From assembly GCA_963824195.1 (NCBI GenBank), contig CAWGOJ010000008.1, forward strand, positions 186,001 through 250,000: a stretch of DNA of 64,000 nucleotides, read 5' to 3'. The translations under genes were made by a program, and so were the position numbers. Source of the stretch: Bog-473 sp963824195 (GTDB lineage Bacteria; Actinomycetota; Acidimicrobiia; Acidimicrobiales; RAAP-2). Shown here in pieces: positions 55,571 to 63,455 of the stretch; position 1 is the first letter of the stretch; every line of letters starts with the position of its first letter. The notes under the pieces are model-generated. The model worked only from the letters and a program-made list of their open reading frames with translations. It did no database searches and was not told where the DNA came from.

Positions 55571-57232
55571 CTATTCGGCTTCCGTCGGCTCCTTGCTCGC
55601 CCCGGCGCCGTCGCTCTCCGCACCGTCGAACGGCTCGATCCCGAACAGCCCCACTGGCACGCCGACGTCGGCGGGCACCCGGGTCGGAGTGTCGCGGTTG
55701 AGGACCTCGCCTCTGAAGTAGGCGGGCCGCATCCGGGCGTAGACGAGCATGAGGATCAGGCCGATGAGCACCGTGCCGGCGTCGAGCAGGAACACGCCGC
55801 CGATCTGCCAGTGGATGATCGGCACGGTCCAGAAGGTGTAGCAGTTGTTCGGGTGCCAGTAGTACCAGAACGCCCACACCATCGCGAACCACAGCATGAA
55901 CCACCCGAGCAGGGGCAGGATGCCGCGCAGCCACAGGTTGCGCGGGCTCTCGCGCAGTGTGCTGCGGTAGTACCAGGCACACGACAGGCCGGTCAACCCG
56001 TAGTAGAAGGCGATCCACACTCCCAGTGCGGACACCGAGTCCTCAATCACGGCGTTGCCGTTGGACACGGAGTTCATCACCACGTAGAGGACGATGGAGA
56101 CGCCACCCATGGTGAGCGTCGACACCGTCGGGGTCAGGAACCGCTTGTGGATCCGGGAGAACGAGCTCGGGATGGCCTTGAACACCGCCATCGACAGTGT
56201 GGTCCGGGCGGTCGGCAGAATAGTGGTCTGGGTCGAGGCGGCGGCCGAGCTCAGCACCATGAGCAGGAGCAGCTTGGTGAGGAAGCTGCCGAATCCCGAG
56301 GTGCCGAAGATGGAAGTGCCCAGCACGGACAGCACGTCGCCGGCATGGTTGGGGTTCTCCAGCCCGATCCCATGGGTGCCGATGCCGGCGTAGGACTGCG
56401 TCGCCAAGATCACCACGGCGTACGTCACCAGCAGGATGAAGGTGGACGTCACGGCCGCCCGGCCCGGTATCTTGTCGCGCTCCTTGGTCTCCTCGTTGAC
56501 CGACACCGCCGTGTCCCACCCCCAGTAGATGAACAGCATGAGGGTGAAGCCGACCAAGAAGCTCTCCGGGCTCGGCACCGCGAGCGGGTTGAACCAGGAC
56601 AAGGCGGGCGTGAGGTGGCCCGGCGGCGCGTGACCGTTACCCACCTTCACCAACGCGACGATCGAAAGCACCAGCAGCATCGTGACCTCGATGCCGAGCA
56701 GTGCCTTCTGGAAGTTGGCCGAGATCTCTATGCCGACGTAGCAGATGGCGGTCATCGCCACGATCCACAGGATCCCGACCAGCAGCACCCACCCGCTGTT
56801 GGCGTTGTGACCGATGCCGTTCGCGCCGAAGAGGAGGAAGACGTACTGGCCGGCGATCTGGGCCAGGCTGGCCATGACCAGGATGTCGGCGGCGACGATC
56901 CCCCAGCCGCCCCACCACCCGGTCTTGGGCCCGAAGGCCCGGGCGCCCCAGGTGAACGTCGTGCCGCAGTCGGGGTCGGCGCTGTTCAGCGCCTTGTACC
57001 CGTAGGAGACGCACAGCATCGGCACGAAGGCGATGATCGTGATGATCGGCGCCTGCAGCCCGTTGATGGCGATGACGACGAAGCCGAGGGTGGCGGCCAG
57101 GCTGTAGGCCGGCGCGGTGGAGGCGACGCCGACCACCACCGAGGAGACGAAACCGAGGGCTCCTTCCTTGAGGCCCTTCTCCCCAGATTCCCCCTGCTCA
57201 GCCAGCGAAGCATCGAGATGTACCACGGCCAC
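55571..57232 (-). CDS. APC-family amino acid/polyamine permease
   Basis: A 553-residue permease with about 12-14 hydrophobic segments. The start region GALGFVSSVVVGVASTAPAYSLA has the bent first helix (glycine-rich GVASTAP) of APC transporters, and GGWGIVAADILVMASLAQIAG and FIYWGWDTAVSVNEET are typical. The product is likely a cation-coupled importer of an amino acid or amine. Gene starts at GTG 57232; a second GTG at 57226 is possible. The tail of about 50 residues is acidic and polar. Its 144-base upstream region also borders the sigma factor gene. Confidence 0.9.
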   Translation of the reverse strand: MAVVHLDASLAEQGESGEKGLKEGALGFVSSVVVGVASTAPAYSLAATLGFVVIAINGLQAPIITIIAFVPMLCVSYGYKALNSADPDCGTTFTWGARAFGPKTGWWGGWGIVAADILVMASLAQIAGQYVFLLFGANGIGHNANSGWVLLVGILWIVAMTAICYVGIEISANFQKALLGIEVTMLLVLSIVALVKVGNGHAPPGHLTPALSWFNPLAVPSPESFLVGFTLMLFIYWGWDTAVSVNEETKERDKIPGRAAVTSTFILLVTYAVVILATQSYAGIGTHGIGLENPNHAGDVLSVLGTSIFGTSGFGSFLTKLLLLMVLSSAAASTQTTILPTARTTLSMAVFKAIPSSFSRIHKRFLTPTVSTLTMGGVSIVLYVVMNSVSNGNAVIEDSVSALGVWIAFYYGLTGLSCAWYYRSTLRESPRNLWLRGILPLLGWFMLWFAMVWAFWYYWHPNNCYTFWTVPIIHWQIGGVFLLDAGTVLIGLILMLVYARMRPAYFRGEVLNRDTPTRVPADVGVPVGLFGIEPFDGAESDGAGASKEPTEAE

Positions 57233-57376
57233 CCCCCAGTTCGTTTCTGGAATGGTCCTGCACCATACTCAACGAGCGCCGGAATTGCCCGAGAATTTCA
57301 CCGATCTCGTCTGCGTCCCCCAAGCTTCGTCACCGATTCACGAGGTAATGGGGCTCCCGGTGCCCGATTTCGTCGC

Positions 57377-58138
57377 TCAGCTCTGCTCGGCCGGGGGCTG
57401 CTCGATGCCCTCCCGGAGCTTCTGGAGGCTGGCGGACAGCAGCCGCGACACATGCATCTGGCTCACGCCCACCGCCATGGCGATCTCGGACTGGGTGAGC
57501 CCGTCGACGAAGCGCATGCGCAGAATCGACTGCTCGCGTGGGGGCAGGGTGGCGAGCGCCGGGCCGAGCAGGGCCCGGTCCTCCACCGAGGCGTAGTTGC
57601 CGTCGTGCTCGCCGAGGCGCGCCGAGAGGGGGTCGTCCACGCTCTCGGCGGCGTCGATCGACGCGGCGCGGTATCCCTGGCCGGCCTCGATCGCCTCGAT
57701 CACGGCCTCCTCGCTCGCGCCGATGGCCTCGGCCAGCTCGGCCACGGTCGGGTTGCGGCCGAGCTGCTGGACGAGGGTGCCGGTCGCGTGCCCGAGCTCG
57801 AGGTAGAGCTCCTGCACCCGTCGGCTGGCGCGCACGGCCCATCCCTTGTCGCGGAAGTGCCGCTTCAGCTCGCCGATGATCGTCCGGGTCGCGAAGGCGG
57901 CGAAGTCCACACCGCGTGTGGGGTCGAACCGGTCGACCGATTTGACGAGGGCCACCGATGCCACCTGCACCAGGTCGTCCAACGGCTCGCCGCGATGGAG
58001 GAACCGCCGGGCGAGCTGGTGGGCCAGCCCGAGGTTCGAGGTGATCAGCTCTTCGCGTTCTGCCGGAGTGAGCGGTGGGCGCTGCGATCCCGTGGCGTCG
58101 GACTGCGGCCCGGGATCGTGTTCCCGGCCGACCGTCAC
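57377..58138 (-). CDS. sigF: Stress sigma factor of the SigB/SigF/SigG family
   Basis: A 253-residue group-3 sigma factor. The start is the GTG at 58138, which overlaps the anti-sigma stop by four bases. Region 2 is LDDLVQVASVALVKSVDRFD and FAAFATRTIIGELKRHFRD, region 3 VRASRRVQELYLEL, region 4 LPPREQSILRMRFVDGLTQSEIAMAVGVSQ. It directs stress or stationary-phase genes and is held by the anti-sigma factor encoded just upstream. It is the last gene of the RsbV-RsbW-SigF operon, which reads from 58898. A SigF-type promoter upstream suggests autoregulation. Confidence 0.92.
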   Translation of the reverse strand: MTVGREHDPGPQSDATGSQRPPLTPAEREELITSNLGLAHQLARRFLHRGEPLDDLVQVASVALVKSVDRFDPTRGVDFAAFATRTIIGELKRHFRDKGWAVRASRRVQELYLELGHATGTLVQQLGRNPTVAELAEAIGASEEAVIEAIEAGQGYRAASIDAAESVDDPLSARLGEHDGNYASVEDRALLGPALATLPPREQSILRMRFVDGLTQSEIAMAVGVSQMHVSRLLSASLQKLREGIEQPPAEQS

Positions 58139-58560
58139 TCCGCATGCCCTCCCCGGCGCTTGTGCAGCCACGCGCGCACAGAGCCGTCCTGGCTCTCCCT
58201 CCCGTGCTCGTCCACCAGGGCATCGAGGATCTGCTCGCTGAGGCGGGCGACCTCGTCGCCCTCGGGAGCGAGCACGTCGGTGGCGGCGGCCCGCTCGAGG
58301 GTGCAGACCACCCCGATGGCGTCGCCCAGCACCTTGAGCTCCAGGCACAGGTCCCCGTACCGTTCGTCGCTGCCGTGCAGGGTGAGCAGGCAGAGCTCGC
58401 CCACGGCCAGCCGGAGATCCTCGAGCTCCTCGATGTCGAAGCCGGCGCGGGCCGAGATCGCGCTCGTCACGAGCCTGGCCAGCACGATCAGGTCGCCCCG
58501 CGCCGGAAACCTCAGTTCAATGCGGTCGCCCGTCACCAGCATGTCGGCCCGGTCGGTCAT
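58135..58560 (-). CDS. rsbW: RsbW-type anti-sigma factor with degenerate ATP site
   Basis: A 141-residue GHKL-fold protein whose N-terminal half (DRIELRFPARGDLIVLARLV, ELEDLRLAVGELC) aligns with RsbW. Of the ATP-binding residues, the N-box Glu is kept but the Asn four residues on is Leu (GELCLL), and neither the DxGxG nor the GLGL box is recognisable. The protein should still bind the sigma factor but is unlikely to phosphorylate RsbV in the classical way. The ATG at 58560 overlaps the RsbV stop by four bases. In a normal switch it alternates between SigF and RsbV. Confidence 0.8.
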   Translation of the reverse strand: MTDRADMLVTGDRIELRFPARGDLIVLARLVTSAISARAGFDIEELEDLRLAVGELCLLTLHGSDERYGDLCLELKVLGDAIGVVCTLERAAATDVLAPEGDEVARLSEQILDALVDEHGRESQDGSVRAWLHKRRGGHAE

Positions 58561-58898
58561 GACGCCCCGGTGGCCTGCAGTGAGTCGGCGAGGGTGAACA
58601 CGCTGGTGAGTCCGGTGATCTCGAAGATCTTGACGATCCGAGGGTCCGCCACGACGACGTGCAGGTCGCCGCCCACTTCCCGGCATCGTTTGAGCGCGCC
58701 GACGAGCACTCCGAGCGCGGTGGAGTCGAGGAAGGTCACCCCGAGGAGGTCGAGGACGATGGTCGAATCACCCTGGGCGATGACGCGGTGCAGGCACTCG
58801 CGAAGCTGCGGGGCGGTGGCGACGTCGATCTCACCACTGACCGCGATCACCGGGGGCGCCGTGCCCGCCCGCTCCTCTATCTGAAACTCCTGATCCAC
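58557..58898 (-). CDS. rsbV: STAS-domain anti-anti-sigma factor (RsbV-type)
   Basis: A 113-residue STAS protein. IVLDLLGVTFLDSTALGVLV contains the Ser (in LDST) that is phosphorylated in RsbV/SpoIIAA proteins. The dephospho form binds the anti-sigma factor and frees SigF. The kinase that acts on it may not be the adjacent RsbW; the phosphatase is probably the divergent PP2C/GAF protein. It is the first gene of the operon, downstream of a candidate SigF-type promoter at 58974-58999. Confidence 0.92.
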   Translation of the reverse strand: MDQEFQIEERAGTAPPVIAVSGEIDVATAPQLRECLHRVIAQGDSTIVLDLLGVTFLDSTALGVLVGALKRCREVGGDLHVVVADPRIVKIFEITGLTSVFTLADSLQATGAS

Positions 58899-58973
58899 TC
58901 CACCCTCCTGCGTCTCGCAAGATGATCCGGCCCGTCCCGGACGTTGTGCAATGCCGATTGGCCAGTGCGTTCT

Positions 58974-58999
58974 ATAGCCCCTCGGCAGAGAACCTAAAC
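58974..58999 (-). promoter_or_regulatory. Candidate SigF-type promoter for rsbV-rsbW-sigF
   Basis: On the minus strand GTTT (58999-58996) and GGCTAT (58979-58974) are separated by 16 bases, near the GTTT-N14-17-GGGTAT form used by SigB/SigF sigma factors, with one mismatch in the -10. It lies about 75 bases ahead of rsbV. Confidence 0.45.
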
Positions 59000-59006
59000 C
59001 TCCAGG

Positions 59007-59032
59007 GTTTCCCCACCTTCACACACGGGTAG
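59007..59032 (+). promoter_or_regulatory. Candidate SigF-type promoter for the PP2C/GAF gene
   Basis: GTTT at 59007-59010 and GGGTAG at 59027-59032, 16 bases apart, match the SigF-type pattern (one base off in the last position). It sits about 107 bases before the GTG at 59139 and is back to back with a similar site on the other strand. Confidence 0.5.
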
Positions 59033-59138
59033 GGAACAGCCGCACAACCCCGGTGACGGGCGGGCATGTGCCGCTGGCGACCGGCAGGAGGAATAGCGTT
59101 CCCAACGAGCCCGCGGCCGTGAACGGGGAGAGAGAACC

Positions 59139-61634
59139 GTGCCCGAACCAGGCGAAGAGGAGCTTCAGGCCACGCATCGGGGTCACCGCGCCGATCGCGC
59201 CGAGGCCGTGGCGACGCTCATGGCGCTGCTCTGGGTGTCGACCGTGGCGATCGTCTTCGCCGTCTACGGGGGGAACATCTCACTGGTCGGCTCCCTGGCC
59301 ATCGCCCCCTTCATCGCCGCTGCCTTCGCCCGGCCCTCGCGCGTCCTGATCGTCGGGCTGCTGGCAGCGTTCTTCGCGCTCGTCATCAGCACCCCGCCCC
59401 GCAGCTACGGCGAGCTCAACCACACGCTTCGTGTCGTGACCCCGCTGGCCGCGACTGGCGTGGCGATGTGGATCTCCTACCTGCGGGGCCAGCGCAACGT
59501 GCAGCTGTGGACGGCCCGCTCGGAGACGAGGAACGAGCGGCGGCGGCGCGTGGCGGCCGAGACTGCACAGCGCATGCAGGCGATGGCCCGGGCGCTGACG
59601 ACTGCCGCGGACCCGGCCCAGGTGGCCGACGCCGTGTTCGCCGCCCTGCGCGACGAGCTGCGCGTGAATGCCGCCACGTTTGCCCTCAGCGGCGAGCGGG
59701 GCCGCCTCCGGACACTGCGCCGCTTCGGCTACCACCCCGACGAGCCGATCGACGGGGTGCTCACGGCACTCCAGCCCGACGGCCCGGTACTGGGCGACAA
59801 CGTCGCACTCTTCGCTGAGTCGCTCGAGGATCTGCGGCGGCAACGGCCCGACGTCTACGCCTCGCTCGGCTCGAGCCGTTTCCGCGCCCTGGCGATCGTC
59901 CCGCTGGTCGTGTCCGACCGCACCATCGGCGCCGTGATCGTGCACTGGGACCATGACCGCGAGATCTCGGACCCCGACCAGAGCTTCCTCTTCACCATCA
60001 CCGGCGCGGCCGCTCAGGCCGTCGAGCGGGCTCGGCTCACGCTGACCGAGTTCGTCAGCCTGGAGCGCAGCCAGCATCTGCACCAGCTCAGCTCTGCGCT
60101 GGCCGCCGCCACCACCCCCGGCGACGTGGCCCACGCCGCCATTGCCGGCGGGCGGCGGGCTCTGGGCGCGCAGTCCGCCGTCGTGCGCGTCCCGGCCGCG
60201 GGCGAGCGCGCGCTCTCGTGTCTCGCGAGCAGCGGGCACCCGGCGCTCCTCTCCCGCGGGATGGTGCCCGTCGATGGCAGTCGTGCGGGCTCCTGCTTCT
60301 CGCACGGGCGCACCGACGTGGCGACCATCGTCGCCGGCGACGCCACCGCCGACGACATGGCGACGGAGGTCATGCCGCGGGTGCTGCGCGACCTGGCCGA
60401 ACCGGTGACGGTCGTCACCGAGCCGCTCGTCGGGAGCGTGGGGCCGCTCGGAGTGCTGTCGCTGGCTTTCGTGGCCCAGGCGGAGCCGAGCGAGCCGGAT
60501 CTCCGGTTCCTGTCCACGTTGGCCGGGCTGACCGCCCAGGCGCTGGAGCGGGCCCAGGTCTTCGAGCACGAGCGCGAGGCGCTGCGCGCCGCCGAGGCGG
60601 GACGGGAGCGCTTGTCCCTCCTCTCCGAGGTGACGCGACTGTTGAGCTCGAGCCTCGACCCCACCACGGTCATCAAGCGGACCATGACCCTCGTCGAGGG
60701 CAGGCTCGCCGACTCGTGCATCGTCCAGGTGCCCGCCGCCGACGGGCTCGTGCGCCTGGACGTTCGCGAACCTGGGGCCGCGCCGGTGGCCTCGAAGGTC
60801 CGGATGGGAACGAGGGAGCACATCCCCTTCGGCTCCGGAGTACCGGCCGCCATCGCCTACCGCACCGGACGGACGCAACTGGCCCCGCTCGACCTCGGCG
60901 CGGACCGGTCGGACGCGCCGGATGACTTCACGGCTCTCGCCGTCCCGCTCACGGCTGATGGCGAGGTCATCGGCGTCATGACGTTCATCGACGGGCCGGG
61001 CCGGCTCTTCGAGGCTGACGACGTGTCGCTGGCCACTGAGGTGGCGAGCCGGGCCGGCGTCGCCCTCTCCAACGCGACACGGTTCCAGCGCGAGCACGTC
61101 GTCGCCGAGGTGCTGCAGCGCGCGGTGCTCCCGGACTCCCTGCCCGTGGTGGACGGCCTCCTGCTCGACGCCGAGTACCAGGCGGGGGTGGCCGGCACCT
61201 ACGCCGGTGGCGACTGGTACGACGTCTTCGCGTTGGGCGACGACTCCATCTTCTTCAGCGTGGGTGACGTCATGGGCAAGGGTGCCGCGGCGGCGGCGCT
61301 GATGGGCCAGGTGCGCAGCGCGATCCGTGCCTACGCAGTGTCCGGCCAGTCGCCTACCGAGGTGCTCTCGTCCCTCGACCGGCTCTTCGACGCCCTGATT
61401 GAGGACAGGGTGGCGACCGCCGTCGTGGGGACGATCACCCTCTCGACCGGCCGCGTCGTGCTGAGCAACGCCGGGCACCCGCCGCCGCTCGTCGTGCGGG
61501 CTGATGGCAGCGCGACCTTCTGCCCCATGCAACGCTCGCTGCTGATCGCGGCAGGCCTGACCGGGGCCCCGCGTCCCGCGACGAGGTCGTGCTCGACCGC
61601 GGTGACTCGCTCGTCATGTACTCGGACGGGCTGA
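59139..61634 (+). CDS. GAF/PP2C sensor phosphatase, N-terminal part (frameshifted at end)
   Basis: 831 residues in this frame. Residues about 20-115 hold several membrane segments (LMALLWVSTVAIVFAVYGG, LIVGLLAAFFALVIS). Then come about three GAF domains (near 145-300, 310-470, 490-650; for example LRVNAATFALSGERGRL, FTALAVPLTADGEVIGVMT) and a SpoIIE/PP2C domain with GGDWYDVFAL and VGDVMGKGAAAAALMGQV metal-binding motifs. The last 20-odd residues are out of frame; the domain continues one frame earlier from about 61565. The role is to dephosphorylate RsbV in response to a membrane or redox/ligand signal. GTG start. Confidence 0.9.
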   Translation: MPEPGEEELQATHRGHRADRAEAVATLMALLWVSTVAIVFAVYGGNISLVGSLAIAPFIAAAFARPSRVLIVGLLAAFFALVISTPPRSYGELNHTLRVVTPLAATGVAMWISYLRGQRNVQLWTARSETRNERRRRVAAETAQRMQAMARALTTAADPAQVADAVFAALRDELRVNAATFALSGERGRLRTLRRFGYHPDEPIDGVLTALQPDGPVLGDNVALFAESLEDLRRQRPDVYASLGSSRFRALAIVPLVVSDRTIGAVIVHWDHDREISDPDQSFLFTITGAAAQAVERARLTLTEFVSLERSQHLHQLSSALAAATTPGDVAHAAIAGGRRALGAQSAVVRVPAAGERALSCLASSGHPALLSRGMVPVDGSRAGSCFSHGRTDVATIVAGDATADDMATEVMPRVLRDLAEPVTVVTEPLVGSVGPLGVLSLAFVAQAEPSEPDLRFLSTLAGLTAQALERAQVFEHEREALRAAEAGRERLSLLSEVTRLLSSSLDPTTVIKRTMTLVEGRLADSCIVQVPAADGLVRLDVREPGAAPVASKVRMGTREHIPFGSGVPAAIAYRTGRTQLAPLDLGADRSDAPDDFTALAVPLTADGEVIGVMTFIDGPGRLFEADDVSLATEVASRAGVALSNATRFQREHVVAEVLQRAVLPDSLPVVDGLLLDAEYQAGVAGTYAGGDWYDVFALGDDSIFFSVGDVMGKGAAAAALMGQVRSAIRAYAVSGQSPTEVLSSLDRLFDALIEDRVATAVVGTITLSTGRVVLSNAGHPPPLVVRADGSATFCPMQRSLLIAAGLTGAPRPATRSCSTAVTRSSCTRTG

Positions 61635-62800
61635 TTGAGCGCCGGGGCGAGGTGATCACCCACGGCATGGAGCGTCTGGCGGCCGCGGCAACGGACATTG
61701 CCCGATCGGGCTGGCCCGACCACCCCGCGGTCACCTTCGCGTCCATGCTGAGCACCGAGGAGCGCACCGACGACGTCGTCGTGCTGTGCCTCAATTTCAC
61801 CGGTGTCACAGAGGAGCGCATAACCGCACTGCCTGTGGGTACGACACGTGGTGGGATGGCAACGCTGAACCTGGAGCCCGTGGTGGAGAGCACGCCCGTG
61901 GCGCGCCACTGGATTGCCGCGCATCTGCGCGACCTGCCGTCCGACGTGACCGGCTATGCCGCCCTTCTGACCTCCGAGCTGGTGACCAACGCCGTGCTGC
62001 ACGCGGCCACCCCCATGTGCGTCACCCTCCACATCCTCCCGGACCGCATCCGCGTCGACGTCGCCGACGGCAACCCCGCCTTGCCGGCGCTGAAGGAGTA
62101 CGGCCGGGACGCGGCCACCGGGCGGGGGCTGACCCTCTTCAACACGCTCGCCTCCAACTGGGGGGTGCAGGCGGTCGACGGCGGCAAGATCGTGTGGTTC
62201 GAGCTACCGGTGGACTTCCCGGTCTCGCCGAGCAGCGTGTCCGACGGGAGCTTCCGGTTCGACCTGACCGGGATCACCCGTCCCGACCTGCACGGCGATC
62301 CCGACGAGTCGCCCGACGTCGCGGTCCAGCTGATCGGCATTCCGGTGGCGCTGCTGCAGAAGTCGAGCGAGGAGTACGAGGCGCTGTTCCGCGAGCTCCG
62401 CCTCATGAAGGAGCGGGCAGACAGCTCACCCAGCGCCCCGGCGCTGCCCGAGCGGCTCTCGGTGCTCGTCTCGGAGATCGGGACACGCTTCAACGGCCTC
62501 GGGCCGGGCATGGACGAGATGTGGCAGGGGGCGGTCGACCAGAAGGTCGAGTTCTACGACTGGACTCTCGTACTGCCGCAGGGCGCCGTGCTGGCCTGCG
62601 AGTTCTACGACGCCATGCTGGACGAGGCGGACGAGTTCGGCCTCTCGCAGCGGCTCTTGACGCTGCCGGCGTCACCGGCGAGCGTCGCGGTGCGCCGCTG
62701 GTTCCTCTCCGAGCTCATCGGCCAGCTGCGCGGGAACGCCCCCGTCGCATGGAGCGACAGCCGGTACCACGCCGAGTTGCAGACGGTGACCGCCCGCTGA
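61589..62800 (+). CDS. PP2C end, HATPase_c domain and unassigned C-terminal domain (continuation of the same gene)
   Basis: 403 residues from the first ATG in this frame, but best read as the continuation of the gene at 59139. It starts with the last PP2C strands (DRGDSLVMYSDGLIERRGE, TDDVVVLCLNF), then a GHKL ATPase of the RsbW type with intact N-box (LLTSELVTNAVLHA), DVADGNP as the D-box and ATGRGLTLFNTLA as the G-box. The last 160 residues (for example MDEMWQGAVDQKVEFYDWT, FLSELIGQLRG) form a helical domain I cannot name, often seen after such ATPases. One lost base near GGGGCCCC at 61563-61570 would join both parts into about 1220 residues. Confidence 0.85.
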   Translation: MLDRGDSLVMYSDGLIERRGEVITHGMERLAAAATDIARSGWPDHPAVTFASMLSTEERTDDVVVLCLNFTGVTEERITALPVGTTRGGMATLNLEPVVESTPVARHWIAAHLRDLPSDVTGYAALLTSELVTNAVLHAATPMCVTLHILPDRIRVDVADGNPALPALKEYGRDAATGRGLTLFNTLASNWGVQAVDGGKIVWFELPVDFPVSPSSVSDGSFRFDLTGITRPDLHGDPDESPDVAVQLIGIPVALLQKSSEEYEALFRELRLMKERADSSPSAPALPERLSVLVSEIGTRFNGLGPGMDEMWQGAVDQKVEFYDWTLVLPQGAVLACEFYDAMLDEADEFGLSQRLLTLPASPASVAVRRWFLSELIGQLRGNAPVAWSDSRYHAELQTVTAR

Positions 62801-62810
62801 ACAGGGCGCG

Positions 62811-63392
62811 TCAGCGACCCTTGGTGGTCGCCCTCTTCAACACCTTGCCGTAGTGCTCCAGCCCCTCACTCGACAGCCCGGCAGCCGGGCCGCTGGCGAT
62901 GGAGACCCGCTCGGGCACGATCCCCCAGACCGGGACCTTCAATTCGGTCCACCATTCGATGGTGGCCTCCAGGTCGTTGGTACCGAGGCGGGCCGAGCAG
63001 ATGACGATGCCGGCCGGGATGTTCCGGGGCGTCATCTCCAGGGTGGTCACGACCCGGCCGGGCTCGACCCCGCCGGCACGGGTCGGGATCACCACCGCGT
63101 CGGCCCGGGCCAGTGCCGCCTGCACGACGTTTCCCTCGCCGGGCGGGGTGTCGACGACCACGATGCCGTCGTCCTGGCTCATCGCCTTGGTGACCGTGCG
63201 GACGGACGGGCCCTCAATCAGCTCGACACCCTCGAAGGGGTCCGTTTCGTACCACTCCGCCGTCGACCCCTGCGGGTCGGCGTCGACCAGCAGGATCGGG
63301 CCGCGGGCCCGGTGAGCCGCCACGGCGGCCAGGTACACGGCGGTGGTCGTCTTGCCGACCCCACCCTTGACGTTGCTCACCACGATGTTCAT
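62811..63392 (-). CDS. ParA-family ATPase, orphan
   Basis: A 193-residue MinD/ParA-like ATPase. The deviant Walker A is NVKGGVGKTT (Lys9 and Lys14), the second motif VVVDTPPGEG and the DADPQGS loop are intact. It is shorter than plasmid ParAs and has no adjacent parB or parS, so a chromosomal role in positioning a protein or a protein complex is more likely than partition. The stop is ten bases from the stop of the PP2C gene, which converges on it. ATG at 63392. Confidence 0.9.
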   Translation of the reverse strand: MNIVVSNVKGGVGKTTTAVYLAAVAAHRARGPILLVDADPQGSTAEWYETDPFEGVELIEGPSVRTVTKAMSQDDGIVVVDTPPGEGNVVQAALARADAVVIPTRAGGVEPGRVVTTLEMTPRNIPAGIVICSARLGTNDLEATIEWWTELKVPVWGIVPERVSIASGPAAGLSSEGLEHYGKVLKRATTKGR

Positions 63393-63455
63393 TGCTTCCG
63401 ATCCTCTACCGCTCGCGAGTGCGGCCCTACGGTACCGGCCCCCCGGGGCGGTCGA

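Noticed and set aside
55811..58597. Long plus-strand frame opposite the APC permease and sigma factor
   Set aside because: No family-like content and fully covered by strong minus-strand genes.
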